Positions 52,753 through 61,071 of a stretch of 64,000 nt of DNA are shown piece by piece. The stretch is from DATAPD01 sp036265385. Lineage in GTDB: Bacteria > Acidobacteriota > Terriglobia > Terriglobales > Acidobacteriaceae. The notes beneath the pieces are model-generated. The model had not been told where the DNA came from. It worked only from the letters and a program-made list of their open reading frames with translations, and did no database searches. The number at the start of each line of letters is the position of its first letter. The first letter of the stretch is position 1. The position numbers and the translations under genes are program-made. The stretch spans positions 239,540-303,539 of the forward strand of contig DATAPD010000025.1 in assembly GCA_036265385.1 (NCBI GenBank). Reading direction: 5' to 3'.

Positions 52753-53994
52753 TCAGATTCGATCGCGCAGCATACTGATGACGTCGTCGGAAGTGATCAC
52801 TCCGCTGAGACGGCTTTGATCATCGATTACGGGAAGAGTTAACAGGTTGTACTTATCGAAAAGTTCCGCGACTTCCTTGTCGTTGGCACCCACATGGGCT
52901 GCGATCAGCGGTTCTTGGGTGAGTGAAAGCAAGGCTGTTGCGCGGGGCGCAAGAACAAGCTTAGCCAGCGGAACCGCCCCCACCAGCGTTCCCTGCGAAT
53001 CGACCAGATAAATCGTGCTGACTGTCTCCACACCGCCCTCGAAATGCCGGAGGGCTTCGATCGCATCGTGCGAATTGGCCGTAACTGGCAAGGAGATGAA
53101 TTCCGTAGTCATCCGGCCGGCAGCACTGTTTTCCTTAAATTCCAGTAGTTCGGAGACTTCATCCCGTTCCTCGGGTTCCATCTCCTCAAGAATTTTTTCT
53201 GTGTGTTCCTCGGGCAGTTCCGCAAGAAGGTCGGCAGCGGCATCTGGCTGCATTTCTTCAACAATGTCAGCTACGCGGTCGGAATCCAGCGATTCGATAA
53301 TTGCCTTCTGCACCTTGGGATCGACTTCTTCCAGGGCTTCCGCGGCTACGCCCTCGTCCAAGGTTTCGAACACAGCTTCGCGCTCATCAGGGGCCAGTTC
53401 CTCGATGATGTCTGCAATGTCGGCGGGATGGAGGGTGGCCAACCGATCATGTGAAATCTTCAGTTTCACCCGACGAGCAGGGTCTGTCTCGATTAGGTCG
53501 ACGAAATCCCATGGAATCAGGCGCGGTGGAATATGCTGCAGCACTGGCCGCAATGCGGCCATCGGCACCACGCCTTTTAAAAGTCGGCGGACTGCACCTC
53601 TGGCTCCCACGTCGACGGAACCGACCTTGAGAACTGGCCGATCATGGTGGGCATCGCGGTGCATATCGATATCGTTCACGCGAACCACTTTGCGGCCGTG
53701 AACATCGATCACCTGCTGGTCGAGAAGATCTCTAGCGAGCAAAAGGTAGCCTTCTGCTCCCGCGCTAGTGGACCACGTATCAGCAGCCGTAGCTGCTCGA
53801 ACGCCACCATTGATTTTTGACACGGCGGCGAGCGGGAGAACCCGGTCACCAGATTTGGTTTTTACGATGAATACCGCGATCCGCGCACGGTCTTCCTGGG
53901 GGGCGAGCCCGACTTCACGCACGCGTCCGCTGGCCTGGCCGGTGGCGTCGTAGACAGGCAAGCCTAGCAGTTCGGAGAGCGTGACCGTGCTCAT
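52753..53994 (-). CDS. Soluble MgtE N-domain/CBS protein with PRC-barrel
   Basis: 413-residue protein with a PRC-barrel-like start (LGLPVYDATGQASGRVREVG) and a second such unit at about 80-115, then the MgtE N-domain helical repeats (HPADIADIIEELAPDERE, then ALEEVDPKVQKAIIE and further repeats), then a pair of CBS domains (about 285-412). In MgtE channels these parts sense Mg2+ and gate a membrane pore, but here the membrane domain is absent. It should therefore act in trans, and the adjacent NRAMP-related gene is the natural partner. ATG 53994 chosen; a longer frame to 54111 is open. Confidence 0.85.
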   Translation of the reverse strand: MSTVTLSELLGLPVYDATGQASGRVREVGLAPQEDRARIAVFIVKTKSGDRVLPLAAVSKINGGVRAATAADTWSTSAGAEGYLLLARDLLDQQVIDVHGRKVVRVNDIDMHRDAHHDRPVLKVGSVDVGARGAVRRLLKGVVPMAALRPVLQHIPPRLIPWDFVDLIETDPARRVKLKISHDRLATLHPADIADIIEELAPDEREAVFETLDEGVAAEALEEVDPKVQKAIIESLDSDRVADIVEEMQPDAAADLLAELPEEHTEKILEEMEPEERDEVSELLEFKENSAAGRMTTEFISLPVTANSHDAIEALRHFEGGVETVSTIYLVDSQGTLVGAVPLAKLVLAPRATALLSLTQEPLIAAHVGANDKEVAELFDKYNLLTLPVIDDQSRLSGVITSDDVISMLRDRI

Positions 53995-54260
53995 GAACCT
54001 GAGAATACTCAGTTGCCCGCACGTAATCCAGAAGGAATGTGTGACGGGGATCTGAAGGCGGATGCAACCGTAGGGTCGACTGCACCTTCCAAACGGCCCT
54101 TGCAGGATCAAGCAGGCAGTTGGAAGGCCGCGTTGACAATTAAGGAGCAGAAGGGCAAACTACACGATTCGCCGATGATCCGCGGCTCACAAGGCACGCG
54201 TGGGTTGCGAGTCATAGACGGAGTGCTACGGTGATACGTGGTGTTTCGGGCAAAAACTAA

Positions 54261-54707
54261 ATGAGCGCACACCGAGTCTCCTATACACTTGAGTCGACCC
54301 TGGAGACCGTCAACAGCGCCGAAGAAGTGGCTAGCCGCATGGCGGCTGATGCTGGATTCGGCGAGGAAGACATCATGAAAATCGGCATGGCGGTGCGCGA
54401 AGCGGCCGTAAATGCCGTGCTTCACGGAAACGCTTACGATCCGGGCAAGAAGGTCGCGCTTGATGTCGAGCGTACACCCCGAGACCTTGTCATCGTGATC
54501 CGAGATCAGGGCAAAGGGTTAGAAGTAGATAAAATTCCTGACCCTCTGGCCCCTGAAAATCTGATGAAGACTTCCGGGCGCGGCATTTTTTTAATTCGCT
54601 CGTTTATGGACGAGGTGGAAATTCACCCGTCGCCAACGGGCACAGAAATCAAACTAATCAAGCACGTCCACGGGAATCCCGGGGACGGCAAGGAGGCCTC
54701 CCAGTGA
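54261..54707 (+). CDS. RsbW-like anti-sigma / serine-protein kinase
   Basis: 148-residue GHKL-type ATPase of the RsbW/SpoIIAB family, which binds a sigma factor and phosphorylates its antagonist. The N-box is AVREAAVNAVLHGNAYDP, the G1 box IRDQGKGLEVDKIPDP and the G2 box GRGIFLIRSFMDEV. It is followed by a STAS-domain gene with a four-base GTGA overlap. No sigma-B-like gene or RsbU phosphatase is nearby, so the target sigma factor must be elsewhere or the pair may act on another partner. Confidence 0.88.
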   Translation: MSAHRVSYTLESTLETVNSAEEVASRMAADAGFGEEDIMKIGMAVREAAVNAVLHGNAYDPGKKVALDVERTPRDLVIVIRDQGKGLEVDKIPDPLAPENLMKTSGRGIFLIRSFMDEVEIHPSPTGTEIKLIKHVHGNPGDGKEASQ

Positions 54708-55048
54708 CCATGAAGACTAGTACTCGTCAGGTTGATGGCGTCACAATTGTCGACCTGAGCGGCCGTATCACCCTTGGCGAAGGAAGCGTCATTCTGCGCG
54801 ACACGGTCAAAGATCTACTTTCCAAGGGAAACAAAAAGATTCTACTGAACCTTGGCGATGTGAACTACATCGACAGCTCGGGCATTGGCGAGCTTGTCAG
54901 CGCCTTCACCACGACGAAAAACCAAGGTGGCGAGCTTAAGCTCCTGAATCTGACCAAGAAAGTCCACGACCTGCTGCAGATCACGAAGCTGTACACCGTT
55001 TTCGACGTGAAGGACGATGAAGCAGCAGCCGTAAAAGCATTCAGCTGA
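54704..55048 (+). CDS. STAS-domain anti-sigma factor antagonist (RsbV-like)
   Basis: 114-residue STAS protein. The phosphorylatable Ser lies in NYIDSSGIGELVSA, the family motif (DSSGxG), and the sheet-helix pattern fits RsbV/SpoIIAA. When dephosphorylated it should release sigma from the RsbW-like partner. GTG at 54704 (MTMKTSTRQVDG) overlaps the rsbW stop; ATG at 54710 is an alternative. Coupled translation sets kinase and antagonist amounts. Confidence 0.9.
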   Translation: MTMKTSTRQVDGVTIVDLSGRITLGEGSVILRDTVKDLLSKGNKKILLNLGDVNYIDSSGIGELVSAFTTTKNQGGELKLLNLTKKVHDLLQITKLYTVFDVKDDEAAAVKAFS

Positions 55049-55075
55049 GTTCAATTAAATTGCACTTGTTGTGTC

Positions 55076-55098
55076 AAGGCCGGTAGTCCACCGGCCTT
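55076..55098 (+). terminator. Possible terminator of rsbW-rsbV
   Basis: Perfect 9-bp stem AAGGCCGGT / ACCGGCCTT with a 5-base loop (AGTCC), 28 bases after the rsbV stop. It lacks a T-tract, so it may be a Rho-dependent or stabilising hairpin. Confidence 0.5.
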
Positions 55099-55216
55099 GC
55101 AGCCTCCTATTGTCCTTCCGCATTTCTGTTGAACCCCATTTCCATTTCGGAACGCGACGATTGAATTCTCCAGTATTCCGAGCAGCTCCTAACCGAATAC
55201 GCTCTAAAATCGGAAT

Positions 55217-55744
55217 GTGACTCGGTATTTGGGTCTACCTCGAACACTCTTCATCTGCTTGCTGAATGTCTTTTTGTTCACTTCTGCGTGTCTGGCGGAG
55301 TGCTTAGCGCCACAAGAAACGTCGCAACATATTGGCGCCATGAAATGCGTTTACGGGAAGGTGGTGCAGGTCCATGACGGCGGCCGAGGGGTGACTTTTC
55401 TAGATTTTTGCGAAGACTATCGCAAATGCCCTTTTGTTGTAGTTGTTTTCGCTCGAGATTTGAAACGCGTTGGGGATGTTCGATATCTGCAAGGCAAGCA
55501 GATCGAGGTTCATGGAAAGATTCAAGAATATGACGGACGGGCGGAAATCATCCTAAGCCGATATCAACAGCTGCGCGGCGATGCCGCTCGTATTCCGCCG
55601 CTGCCGAAGGACTATGACGTTGAGAGGCGCGGAAATTACAGAGCCGGAACTTTTTCGCGCCCTAACACGGGAAAACCATCCCGGAAACGAAATAAAGCTC
55701 CCGTGACGATTGAGGATCCGAGCAGCACAGGAAACGACGAATAA
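55217..55744 (+). CDS. Exported OB-fold-like protein, hypothetical
   Basis: 175-residue exported protein. A signal peptide of about 26 residues (LFICLLNVFLFTSACLA) is followed by a short beta-rich core, HIGAMKCVYGKVVQVHDGGR to KQIEVHGKIQEYDGRAEIIL, that resembles an OB-fold of the kind found in secreted nucleic-acid-binding or nuclease-adjacent proteins. The tail (about 125-175) is basic and disordered. The core contains Cys residues (C44, C65, C71). Start is GTG at 55217. The stop is two bases from the stop of the convergent glycosyltransferase. Confidence 0.68.
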   Translation: MTRYLGLPRTLFICLLNVFLFTSACLAECLAPQETSQHIGAMKCVYGKVVQVHDGGRGVTFLDFCEDYRKCPFVVVVFARDLKRVGDVRYLQGKQIEVHGKIQEYDGRAEIILSRYQQLRGDAARIPPLPKDYDVERRGNYRAGTFSRPNTGKPSRKRNKAPVTIEDPSSTGNDE

Positions 55745-55746
55745 GC

Positions 55747-56922
55747 TCAGGCGAGTCCTTTTCGCAATTCGTCAAGAGGGTATTTTGTGCCTCGCCATGT
55801 GACGCCGCCATTCCAGAGTGTCAGTGTCATTGAACGAAGTAAGGTGTAAACGAAGAAAAGTGTGCTCAACGGATGTAAGAAGAAGTAATAGAACGGAATT
55901 TTCGACTTCAGTCCCATTCCGACGTAAATCGAAAGAATGGACACGACTGCCACTCCATAGGGAAGGCGAGCCCAACCGTGAGCAAGCCACAGACCAAGAA
56001 ATGGCCCCCAGTTCAGAAATGCGAGCCCAATCACCGATGCCAGTGTCCGAATCCACTGAAATGAAAGAACCGCGAAGAAGTTTTTGGTTAGATTTCGCAC
56101 AACACCCATCGCACCTTTTGCCCATCGGATTGAGATAAGGTCGGCTCCAAAAACGTTTCGCTGGCGAAATCCTGCATTTTTGATCAGCTTGCCTAGTTTC
56201 ATATCGTCAAGCACATCCATGCGGAGCGCTTGATAAGTGCCGATCGCGTCGTAAGCACTTCGACGCACAAGGTTGAACGCGCCGACTCCGATGTGATCTT
56301 TCGCCTTTGGATCCGCGACTTTCCATGGACGATGTCCAAACATAAATAGCGTCTGGAAAAAAGAGATCATCATCCTCTCACCCGGGCCTTTCATGATCAT
56401 GAATGGGAACAGAACTGTGTGGTCGGCCTTTTCCCTTTCCGAGTAGGCGATTGCCCTCCGAAGTGAATCCGGTTTGAATAGCACATCCGCATCTGTAAAC
56501 AACAACCACTCACCCGTGGCGCGTAGAGAGGCTTGCCACATCGCATGCGTTTTGCCGAGCCATCCTGGGGGCAGTTGCTGGATATGGACTGCGTGGAGGA
56601 TGCCATGAGCTTCCGGTGATGCGGAAACATCGTCGATGATGGCTCCCGTGGCGTCGGACGAGCGATCATTAACCACCAAGACTTCATAGTTCGCATAGTC
56701 CAGGAGAAGCAAGCGGCGCAAAGTCTCACGAATTGTTTCTTCTTCGTTGCAGGCGGGAACAATAATGCTAACTCGTGGATCTCCGCCCTGACATGCAGGT
56801 TTGATGTTCCACTCAGGAGAGGTGACATCGGTGACGTGCGGCATACCGAAAGCGGCTTCAACAATGCGCGAAAACCATGCCAGCGCGAGGAGTGAGCCAG
56901 CAATCCAATGAAACCAGATCAT
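55747..56922 (-). CDS. Family-2 glycosyltransferase, membrane-bound
   Basis: 391-residue GT2 enzyme with an N-terminal membrane helix, a GT-A catalytic domain and two to four C-terminal helices. Motifs are SIIVPACNEEETIRETLRR, VLVVNDRSSDATGAI, FTDADVLFKPDSLRR with the DxD metal ligands, and DVLDDMKLG ... ISIRWAKG in place of the QxxRW motif. It resembles glycosyltransferases that act on hopanoid or carotenoid lipids (HpnB, CrtQ groups); the acceptor is not known. It may be linked to the downstream OB-fold protein only by position. Confidence 0.85.
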   Translation of the reverse strand: MIWFHWIAGSLLALAWFSRIVEAAFGMPHVTDVTSPEWNIKPACQGGDPRVSIIVPACNEEETIRETLRRLLLLDYANYEVLVVNDRSSDATGAIIDDVSASPEAHGILHAVHIQQLPPGWLGKTHAMWQASLRATGEWLLFTDADVLFKPDSLRRAIAYSEREKADHTVLFPFMIMKGPGERMMISFFQTLFMFGHRPWKVADPKAKDHIGVGAFNLVRRSAYDAIGTYQALRMDVLDDMKLGKLIKNAGFRQRNVFGADLISIRWAKGAMGVVRNLTKNFFAVLSFQWIRTLASVIGLAFLNWGPFLGLWLAHGWARLPYGVAVVSILSIYVGMGLKSKIPFYYFFLHPLSTLFFVYTLLRSMTLTLWNGGVTWRGTKYPLDELRKGLA

Positions 56923-57035
56923 CCGACAAGTACCCGAAACGCGGCGTTGGAAGCCACTTTTAGAATCACCTCGATTACAGGTTCTACCTCGGTGCTACCG
57001 GTTGGACTTATCACTTTAGCCTCCGCGAAAATCTC

Positions 57036-57434
57036 CTAGCGTGTCGCCGACCGGGTATTGATCACGCCCAAATTCTGGCCACGCTTGAACGCTCGTAGCG
57101 CAACTTCCTCATGCCGTGCGCGTCGCTTACGGTTTTTCTTGATGGGTCTGGAAAAATAGAGTTCGACTCCGGTCTCAATCCACTTTCGTGCCTTTTCGGA
57201 TAGCGGTTTTTCAACCTGTAGCCACTCAGCGCTGATCACACTGCGTCGCGTGTAGCCTTCGAGGATGTGGCAGACCTTTGCGGCTTGACCGCAGCCGGGG
57301 CACGGGTAAAACTCTAATTCTTCCCACAGCTCAGCCCGATATAAGCCGCATCGTGGACAATCAATTTCGATAGTGAGAACGCGGGAGTATCCCCACGCCA
57401 GCATTGGCAGGCGGACTTCCGTCCAGCTTTGCAT
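57036..57434 (-). CDS. Zinc-ribbon protein with basic tail, hypothetical
   Basis: 132-residue protein with one zinc ribbon (CPRCG and CPGCG in the first third) and a strongly basic C-terminus (KKNRKRRARHEE). Such a layout suggests nucleic-acid binding, but no family is recognised. The chosen ATG at 57434 lies only ten bases beyond a consensus -10 element, so the transcript is likely leaderless or nearly so. The frame is open to an ATG at 57494, which lies upstream of that promoter and is less likely. Confidence 0.6.
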   Translation of the reverse strand: MQSWTEVRLPMLAWGYSRVLTIEIDCPRCGLYRAELWEELEFYPCPGCGQAAKVCHILEGYTRRSVISAEWLQVEKPLSEKARKWIETGVELYFSRPIKKNRKRRARHEEVALRAFKRGQNLGVINTRSATR

Positions 57435-57444
57435 TATGCCGAGA

Positions 57445-57472
57445 ATTGTACACTGCACAATTAATGGTGCAA
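57445..57472 (-). promoter_or_regulatory. Sigma-70-type promoter for a leaderless zinc-ribbon gene
   Basis: Minus-strand TTGCAC (57472-57467) and TACAAT (57450-57445) are separated by 16 bases. Transcription would start around 57436-57438, directly at the ATG at 57434, with no room for a ribosome site. Confidence 0.5.
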
Positions 57473-57495
57473 TTTCGACTCTTTGGAAGGTCAAT

Positions 57496-57522
57496 GAGTG
57501 ATAATGCCTGTTGGCAACAAGT
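57496..57522. repeat. Short dyad repeat, copy 1
   Basis: GAGTGATAATGCCTGTT then GGCAACAAGT. It shares 16 of 17 bases of its first part with copy 2 at 59424, and contains the dyad TGTT-GGC-AACA. Confidence 0.5.
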
Positions 57523-57652
57523 ATTGTTGTACGACTAAGGACAAGCAGACTGGCGCTGAGACCGGACGCAGAAAAGACTATCGCGAGCCCACCAAATCAG
57601 GGCTAAAGGTTCGAGCTCAAACTAGTTCATGCTACACTTCTGAGCTGATCCT

Positions 57653-59257
57653 GTGACTCCCCTTTCAATTACCCGAGGGTTCATGAGAATCTTCACAGGG
57701 CCGAATATTCCAACCGCCTCTACCCCAAAAACCTATGGGTTCGCCCTTTTGGTCAGCATCGTAGCTCTATTGCTACGGGAAGCTCTAAGACCTCTGCTGG
57801 GTGAATCTTTACCGTTTTTTACGGTCTGGGTCGCTGTCGTGTTTGCGTCCTGGTACGGCGGAACCGGTCCAGGCCTTCTCACCACGATCCTCACGATGTT
57901 AGGAGTCTGGTTTTTCTTCCTTCCCCCGTCGCATTCATTTGCTCTTCAGAATCCCAGAGCCGACCTCACGGGCCTGATTGGTTTCTTTATCTTATCGAGC
58001 TTAATCATTTCCATGGCCGAGAGTGCCCGCCAATCCAGTAAAGCTAAAAACGAAGCCCAAAGAGCCGCACTTACGGCGAGCTCACTCTTTGAAACTTTCA
58101 TGGACAACAGCCCCACGACTACGTATCTAAAAGATCGCGAAGGCCACTACGTGTACACGAACAAAACCAGTCGTGAACGCTTCAACCTCGATAGCCCGAT
58201 GGGTAAAACTGATTTCGAACTTTTCCCTCCCGAGCTTGCTGCGGAATACAGAGCGCATGACCAGGTTGTCTTGAGGGAAAATATTGCCCATGAATTCATC
58301 GAACGCACTATTGAAGCTGACGGTGAGCACGTGTGGCTAAGCGTGAAATTCCCGGTTGTTCAAGCAGACGGGTCAGTATTTTTGGGCGGAAAATCAATTG
58401 ACATCACGGCTCGAAAAAGGGCTGAAGATGCTCTGCGCCGAGCACATGACGAACTCGAAAGTAGGGTCAAAGAAAGGACAGCCGAACTTCTCAAAAATGT
58501 GGCGTTATTAAAATCGGAAATGGAGGATAAAGCTAAGACCGAAGAGCAGCTCAAAAACCTTTCAGCGCATTTGCTGCGCTTGCAAGACGAGGAAAGGCGT
58601 CACGTGGCGCGAGACTTGCACGACAGCACCGGGCAAACATTAAGCGCCTTGAAAATGGGCCTAGCTGCACTGGAAGCTTCTGAGATTAACGCTGACCAAA
58701 AAGAAACCTTGACAGAACTGAACGCCTTGGCAGACCAAGCCATACAAGAGATCCGTACGATTTCGTACCTTCTGCATCCCCCACTGCTGGACGAAGCTGG
58801 GTTTCACTCTGCGGCCACGTGGTACGTAGAAGGCTTTGGTAAACGGAGTGGGATCGAGACATCACTTCACCTCTCCAATATCTCTATGAACAAAGAGATG
58901 GAGCTAGCATTGTTTCGGGTTCTTCAGGAGAGCCTCACGAACGTTCTTCGACATTCGAAGAGCAAAGCCGTTCAAATCCGGCTCACTTCTCAGGACCACA
59001 GGGCTATGTTGTCAATCAGGGACTTTGGGTGTGGTATTCCTGCCGAGAAATTAGAAGGACTTAACGAAGCTGGAATTGGGGTTGGAGTGGGTATAGGAGG
59101 AATGAAGCAACGCCTTCGCCAGTTGGGGGGTCGTCTAGATGTTGAAAGTGGTGCAGCAGGTACTCTAGTGACCGCGATGCTTCCCCTGTCGTCCGGAGAG
59201 TCAAACAATCGTCAAGATCACGATACGGATCGAGCCGTGCCCGGCCGCCTGAGGTGA
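57653..59257 (+). CDS. Orphan sensor histidine kinase (MASE/DUF4118-like, PAS, HisKA_3)
   Basis: 534-residue NarL-type sensor kinase. N-terminal helices (about 30-130) have a DUF4118-like pattern (WVAVVFASWYGGTGPG), a PAS domain follows (LFETFMDNSPTTTYLKDREG to GKSIDITARKR), then a coiled coil, the dimerisation/phosphoacceptor helix RHVARDLHDSTGQT with His323, and a HATPase domain (LRVLQESLTNVLRHSKSKAV-like N-box; GIGGMKQRLRQLGG). No response regulator gene follows; the last 20 or so residues look unrelated to the family. Start GTG 57653 or ATG 57683. Confidence 0.85.
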   Translation: MTPLSITRGFMRIFTGPNIPTASTPKTYGFALLVSIVALLLREALRPLLGESLPFFTVWVAVVFASWYGGTGPGLLTTILTMLGVWFFFLPPSHSFALQNPRADLTGLIGFFILSSLIISMAESARQSSKAKNEAQRAALTASSLFETFMDNSPTTTYLKDREGHYVYTNKTSRERFNLDSPMGKTDFELFPPELAAEYRAHDQVVLRENIAHEFIERTIEADGEHVWLSVKFPVVQADGSVFLGGKSIDITARKRAEDALRRAHDELESRVKERTAELLKNVALLKSEMEDKAKTEEQLKNLSAHLLRLQDEERRHVARDLHDSTGQTLSALKMGLAALEASEINADQKETLTELNALADQAIQEIRTISYLLHPPLLDEAGFHSAATWYVEGFGKRSGIETSLHLSNISMNKEMELALFRVLQESLTNVLRHSKSKAVQIRLTSQDHRAMLSIRDFGCGIPAEKLEGLNEAGIGVGVGIGGMKQRLRQLGGRLDVESGAAGTLVTAMLPLSSGESNNRQDHDTDRAVPGRLR

Positions 59258-59423
59258 ACTCTTACACCCTTGGGTATACCCCGCCCCTAGTTTAAGACCC
59301 GAACTGCCGAACGGATGCCACGCCGGATCGGGCCCCCTCCGCCACTCCGTCGTTGTCGTCAACTCCTTACACCATCATTCGCCATTACACTCATTGACCT
59401 GCCGAAACGACCTCTGCCCAGGT

Positions 59424-59450
59424 GAGTGATAACGCCTGTTAACAACAGTT
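59424..59450. repeat. Short dyad repeat, copy 2
   Basis: GAGTGATAACGCCTGTT then AACAACAGTT. The last 19 bases (59432-59450) are identical to copy 3 at 60626-60644. The dyad is CTGTT-AAC-AACAG. Confidence 0.65.
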
Positions 59451-59635
59451 TGAATGAAGAGGCGTCCGTAAGCACTGATGGCGTCATGCCGACTACCGAA
59501 CCGTTCCACGTAATAGCGGAAAGTAAAGGTCGCACCACGCAAATTGCTCCGAAGATCACCAGTCTTGGAGGCAGCTTGCCCAGTATTCCTTGACATGAGT
59601 ATAAGGACTTGCAGTGGTTGCAAACCCATGGCAGA

Positions 59636-59641
59636 TATAAT
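59636..59641 (+). promoter_or_regulatory. Consensus -10 element for a leaderless small-protein gene
   Basis: TATAAT six bases before the ATG at 59648, so the message would begin at or next to the start codon. No clear -35 hexamer is seen. Confidence 0.4.
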
Positions 59642-59647
59642 GCGGTG

Positions 59648-59809
59648 ATGACCCGTGGCAAAGCGCCTTCTGATGGCACATTGAAGATCATGGGACCTGC
59701 ACTGCTGATCATACTGCTAGCCACGGTAGCCCTGGTGCTCTGGCTTCAGTACCGCGGGCTTTTTAAGCGTTCCATGCTATCTGCGTCGTCTCCAACAATA
59801 GAGAAATGA
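59648..59809 (+). CDS. Small single-helix membrane protein (53 aa)
   Basis: 53-residue protein, MTRGKAPSDG then one strong membrane helix (MGPALLIILLATVALVLWLQ) and a short basic tail. The support for its being real is context: a TATAAT just before the ATG and a textbook terminator 12 bases after the stop. Function unknown. A longer frame from TTG at 59609 would overlap the promoter and is less likely. Confidence 0.55.
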   Translation: MTRGKAPSDGTLKIMGPALLIILLATVALVLWLQYRGLFKRSMLSASSPTIEK

Positions 59810-59821
59810 CTTTACAGGGGA

Positions 59822-59854
59822 GGCCGGACCATTCGATCGTCCGGCCATTTTTTT
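59822..59854 (+). terminator. Rho-independent terminator
   Basis: Perfect 8-bp stem GGCCGGAC / GTCCGGCC with a 9-base loop, followed by ATTTTTTT. It ends the small membrane-protein transcript. Confidence 0.92.
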
Positions 59855-60063
59855 GTTCAGAATGGTGAGTCACCAATCAGCGAGTCTCAAACCTGAGGTC
59901 AACGACTTCCCTGAGACCACGCCCGGTATACACGATTTAATCGTAGCCACGCTTGCGTGCCGTTTTATTCGCCTGCTCCGGACCTGTTCTTAGCTTCGAA
60001 ATTGATGAAGCCTTTTTCAACAGCCTAATCAAACTCTCGCCATGCAAGCGAAGGTTTTTTTAA

Positions 60064-60402
60064 ATGGCGAGTTATCTCGGATTGGTGCCGTTGGAAAAGT
60101 CCAGCGGGAATCGGCGACGACTGGGTCACATTACCAAACAAGGAAGTTCGCTATTGCGTTTCCTGTTGGTGGAAGCGGGCCAAGTCACTGTGCGGAGTCT
60201 GCCAGAGTGGCGCGGTCAGTACTTCCGTCTGTTGATGCGGCGGGGACGGAAAACAGCGAAAGTGGCGATTGCGCGCAGCTTGGCGGTTGATTTGTACTGG
60301 ATGTGGCGTCAGGGATTGGATTACGGGCAGTGGAAAAGTTCGGTTCGCACGCAGGACAGCTCGGAACAGGCGATGGTGTGTAGCAGAACACCGAGAAATT
60401 GA
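60064..60402 (+). pseudogene. IS110-family transposase C-terminal remnant
   Basis: The last 110 or so residues of an IS110/IS116/IS902 transposase (Transposase_20 domain): ASYLGLVPLEKSSGNRRRLG, ITKQGSSLLRFLLVEAGQ, and ARSLAVDLYWMWRQGLDYG. The N-terminal DEDD catalytic part is missing; a TAA stands directly before the ATG, and no other frame restores it. It is a decayed copy, lying between copies 2 and 3 of the dyad repeat. Confidence 0.82.
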
Positions 60403-60625
60403 TTGGGCATCCTGCTCCCCCTCACCGGGGAGACTGAATTAGTAATCATGATCGGAGTAGCGACCGAAGAGACGAATGGGTCGGACCGAGTTCCTGACCT
60501 GAAACGATTACGATGCGAGCCTTTGGTTGGACCGGCATTGTTCAACGAGAGCGAAATGGCGCTCTTCTCTGAGTGCATGCTGCAGTGTGCTCGAAAAGAC
60601 CTTGACACCGCCGACATTGTCAGAG

Positions 60626-60644
60626 ACGCCTGTTAACAACAGTT
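60626..60644. repeat. Short dyad repeat, copy 3
   Basis: ACGCCTGTTAACAACAGTT, identical over 19 bases with 59432-59450. The flanking bases differ, so the shared part is short and sharply bounded. Confidence 0.65.
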
Positions 60645-60698
60645 ACGGCTCGGATGCACGACCGTTGAATTGTCGGCAAGAGCATTCCAAAATTGCTA

Positions 60699-60851
60699 AT
60701 GGTCAAGGCGATGTTGTTCGGCTTTGTTAGTGTTCTTATCTTCCACGTCGGCTGGGCCTGGTACTTCCTCGCTGCACCAGCCAGCCGAGAAAGCGTCCTC
60801 AAAACAGGGATGGATCCTCCTTCCCGTGAGTCCCGAATTAGGGTGTTTTGA
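60699..60851 (+). CDS. Possible tiny membrane protein (50 aa), maybe frameshifted
   Basis: A 50-codon frame with a hydrophobic N-terminal half (MVKAMLFGFVSVLIFHVGWA). The next frame, open to 60990, encodes another membrane helix (EFWLIALFIFVAVFMTIRNM) soon after the stop, so the two may be halves of one two-helix protein broken by a shift. No ribosome site is visible. Confidence 0.25.
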   Translation: MVKAMLFGFVSVLIFHVGWAWYFLAAPASRESVLKTGMDPPSRESRIRVF

Positions 60852-61071
60852 GCAGACGCTAGAATTTTGGCTGATTGCTCTGTTCATCTTCGTAGCTGTT
60901 TTTATGACTATTCGGAATATGCAGAAACAGACCAAAAAAACGCAGCTCACGCTGGTAATCCTTTGGACGTTACCTACGGCAGCAAGCTAGCCCGTTAGAG
61001 CCATTCATGTGCGTCCATGATTTAGCTGTTACGGACAGATTTGTATTGTGTCGAATTGCGTCTTTTAGACA

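Larger units (their letters stand above)
59258..59647. other. Gene-free stretch with a repeat copy
   Basis: No supported gene. It contains copy 2 of the dyad repeat (59424-59450) and a TTGACA at 59590. A 55-codon frame (59426-59593) starts inside the repeat but lacks a convincing ribosome site. Confidence 0.4.

Noticed and set aside
59426..59593. A 55-codon frame starting inside the dyad repeat (MITPVNNS)
   Set aside because: Weak start context; the repeat frame is not clearly kept in the other two copies.
60403..60636. 77-codon frame after the IS110 remnant
   Set aside because: No family pattern or ribosome site, and it ends within the repeat; probably chance.
57496..60644. Integron attC sites
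   Set aside because: The repeats lack the RYYYAAC/GTTRRRY boxes in the right arrangement, and no integrase is seen.
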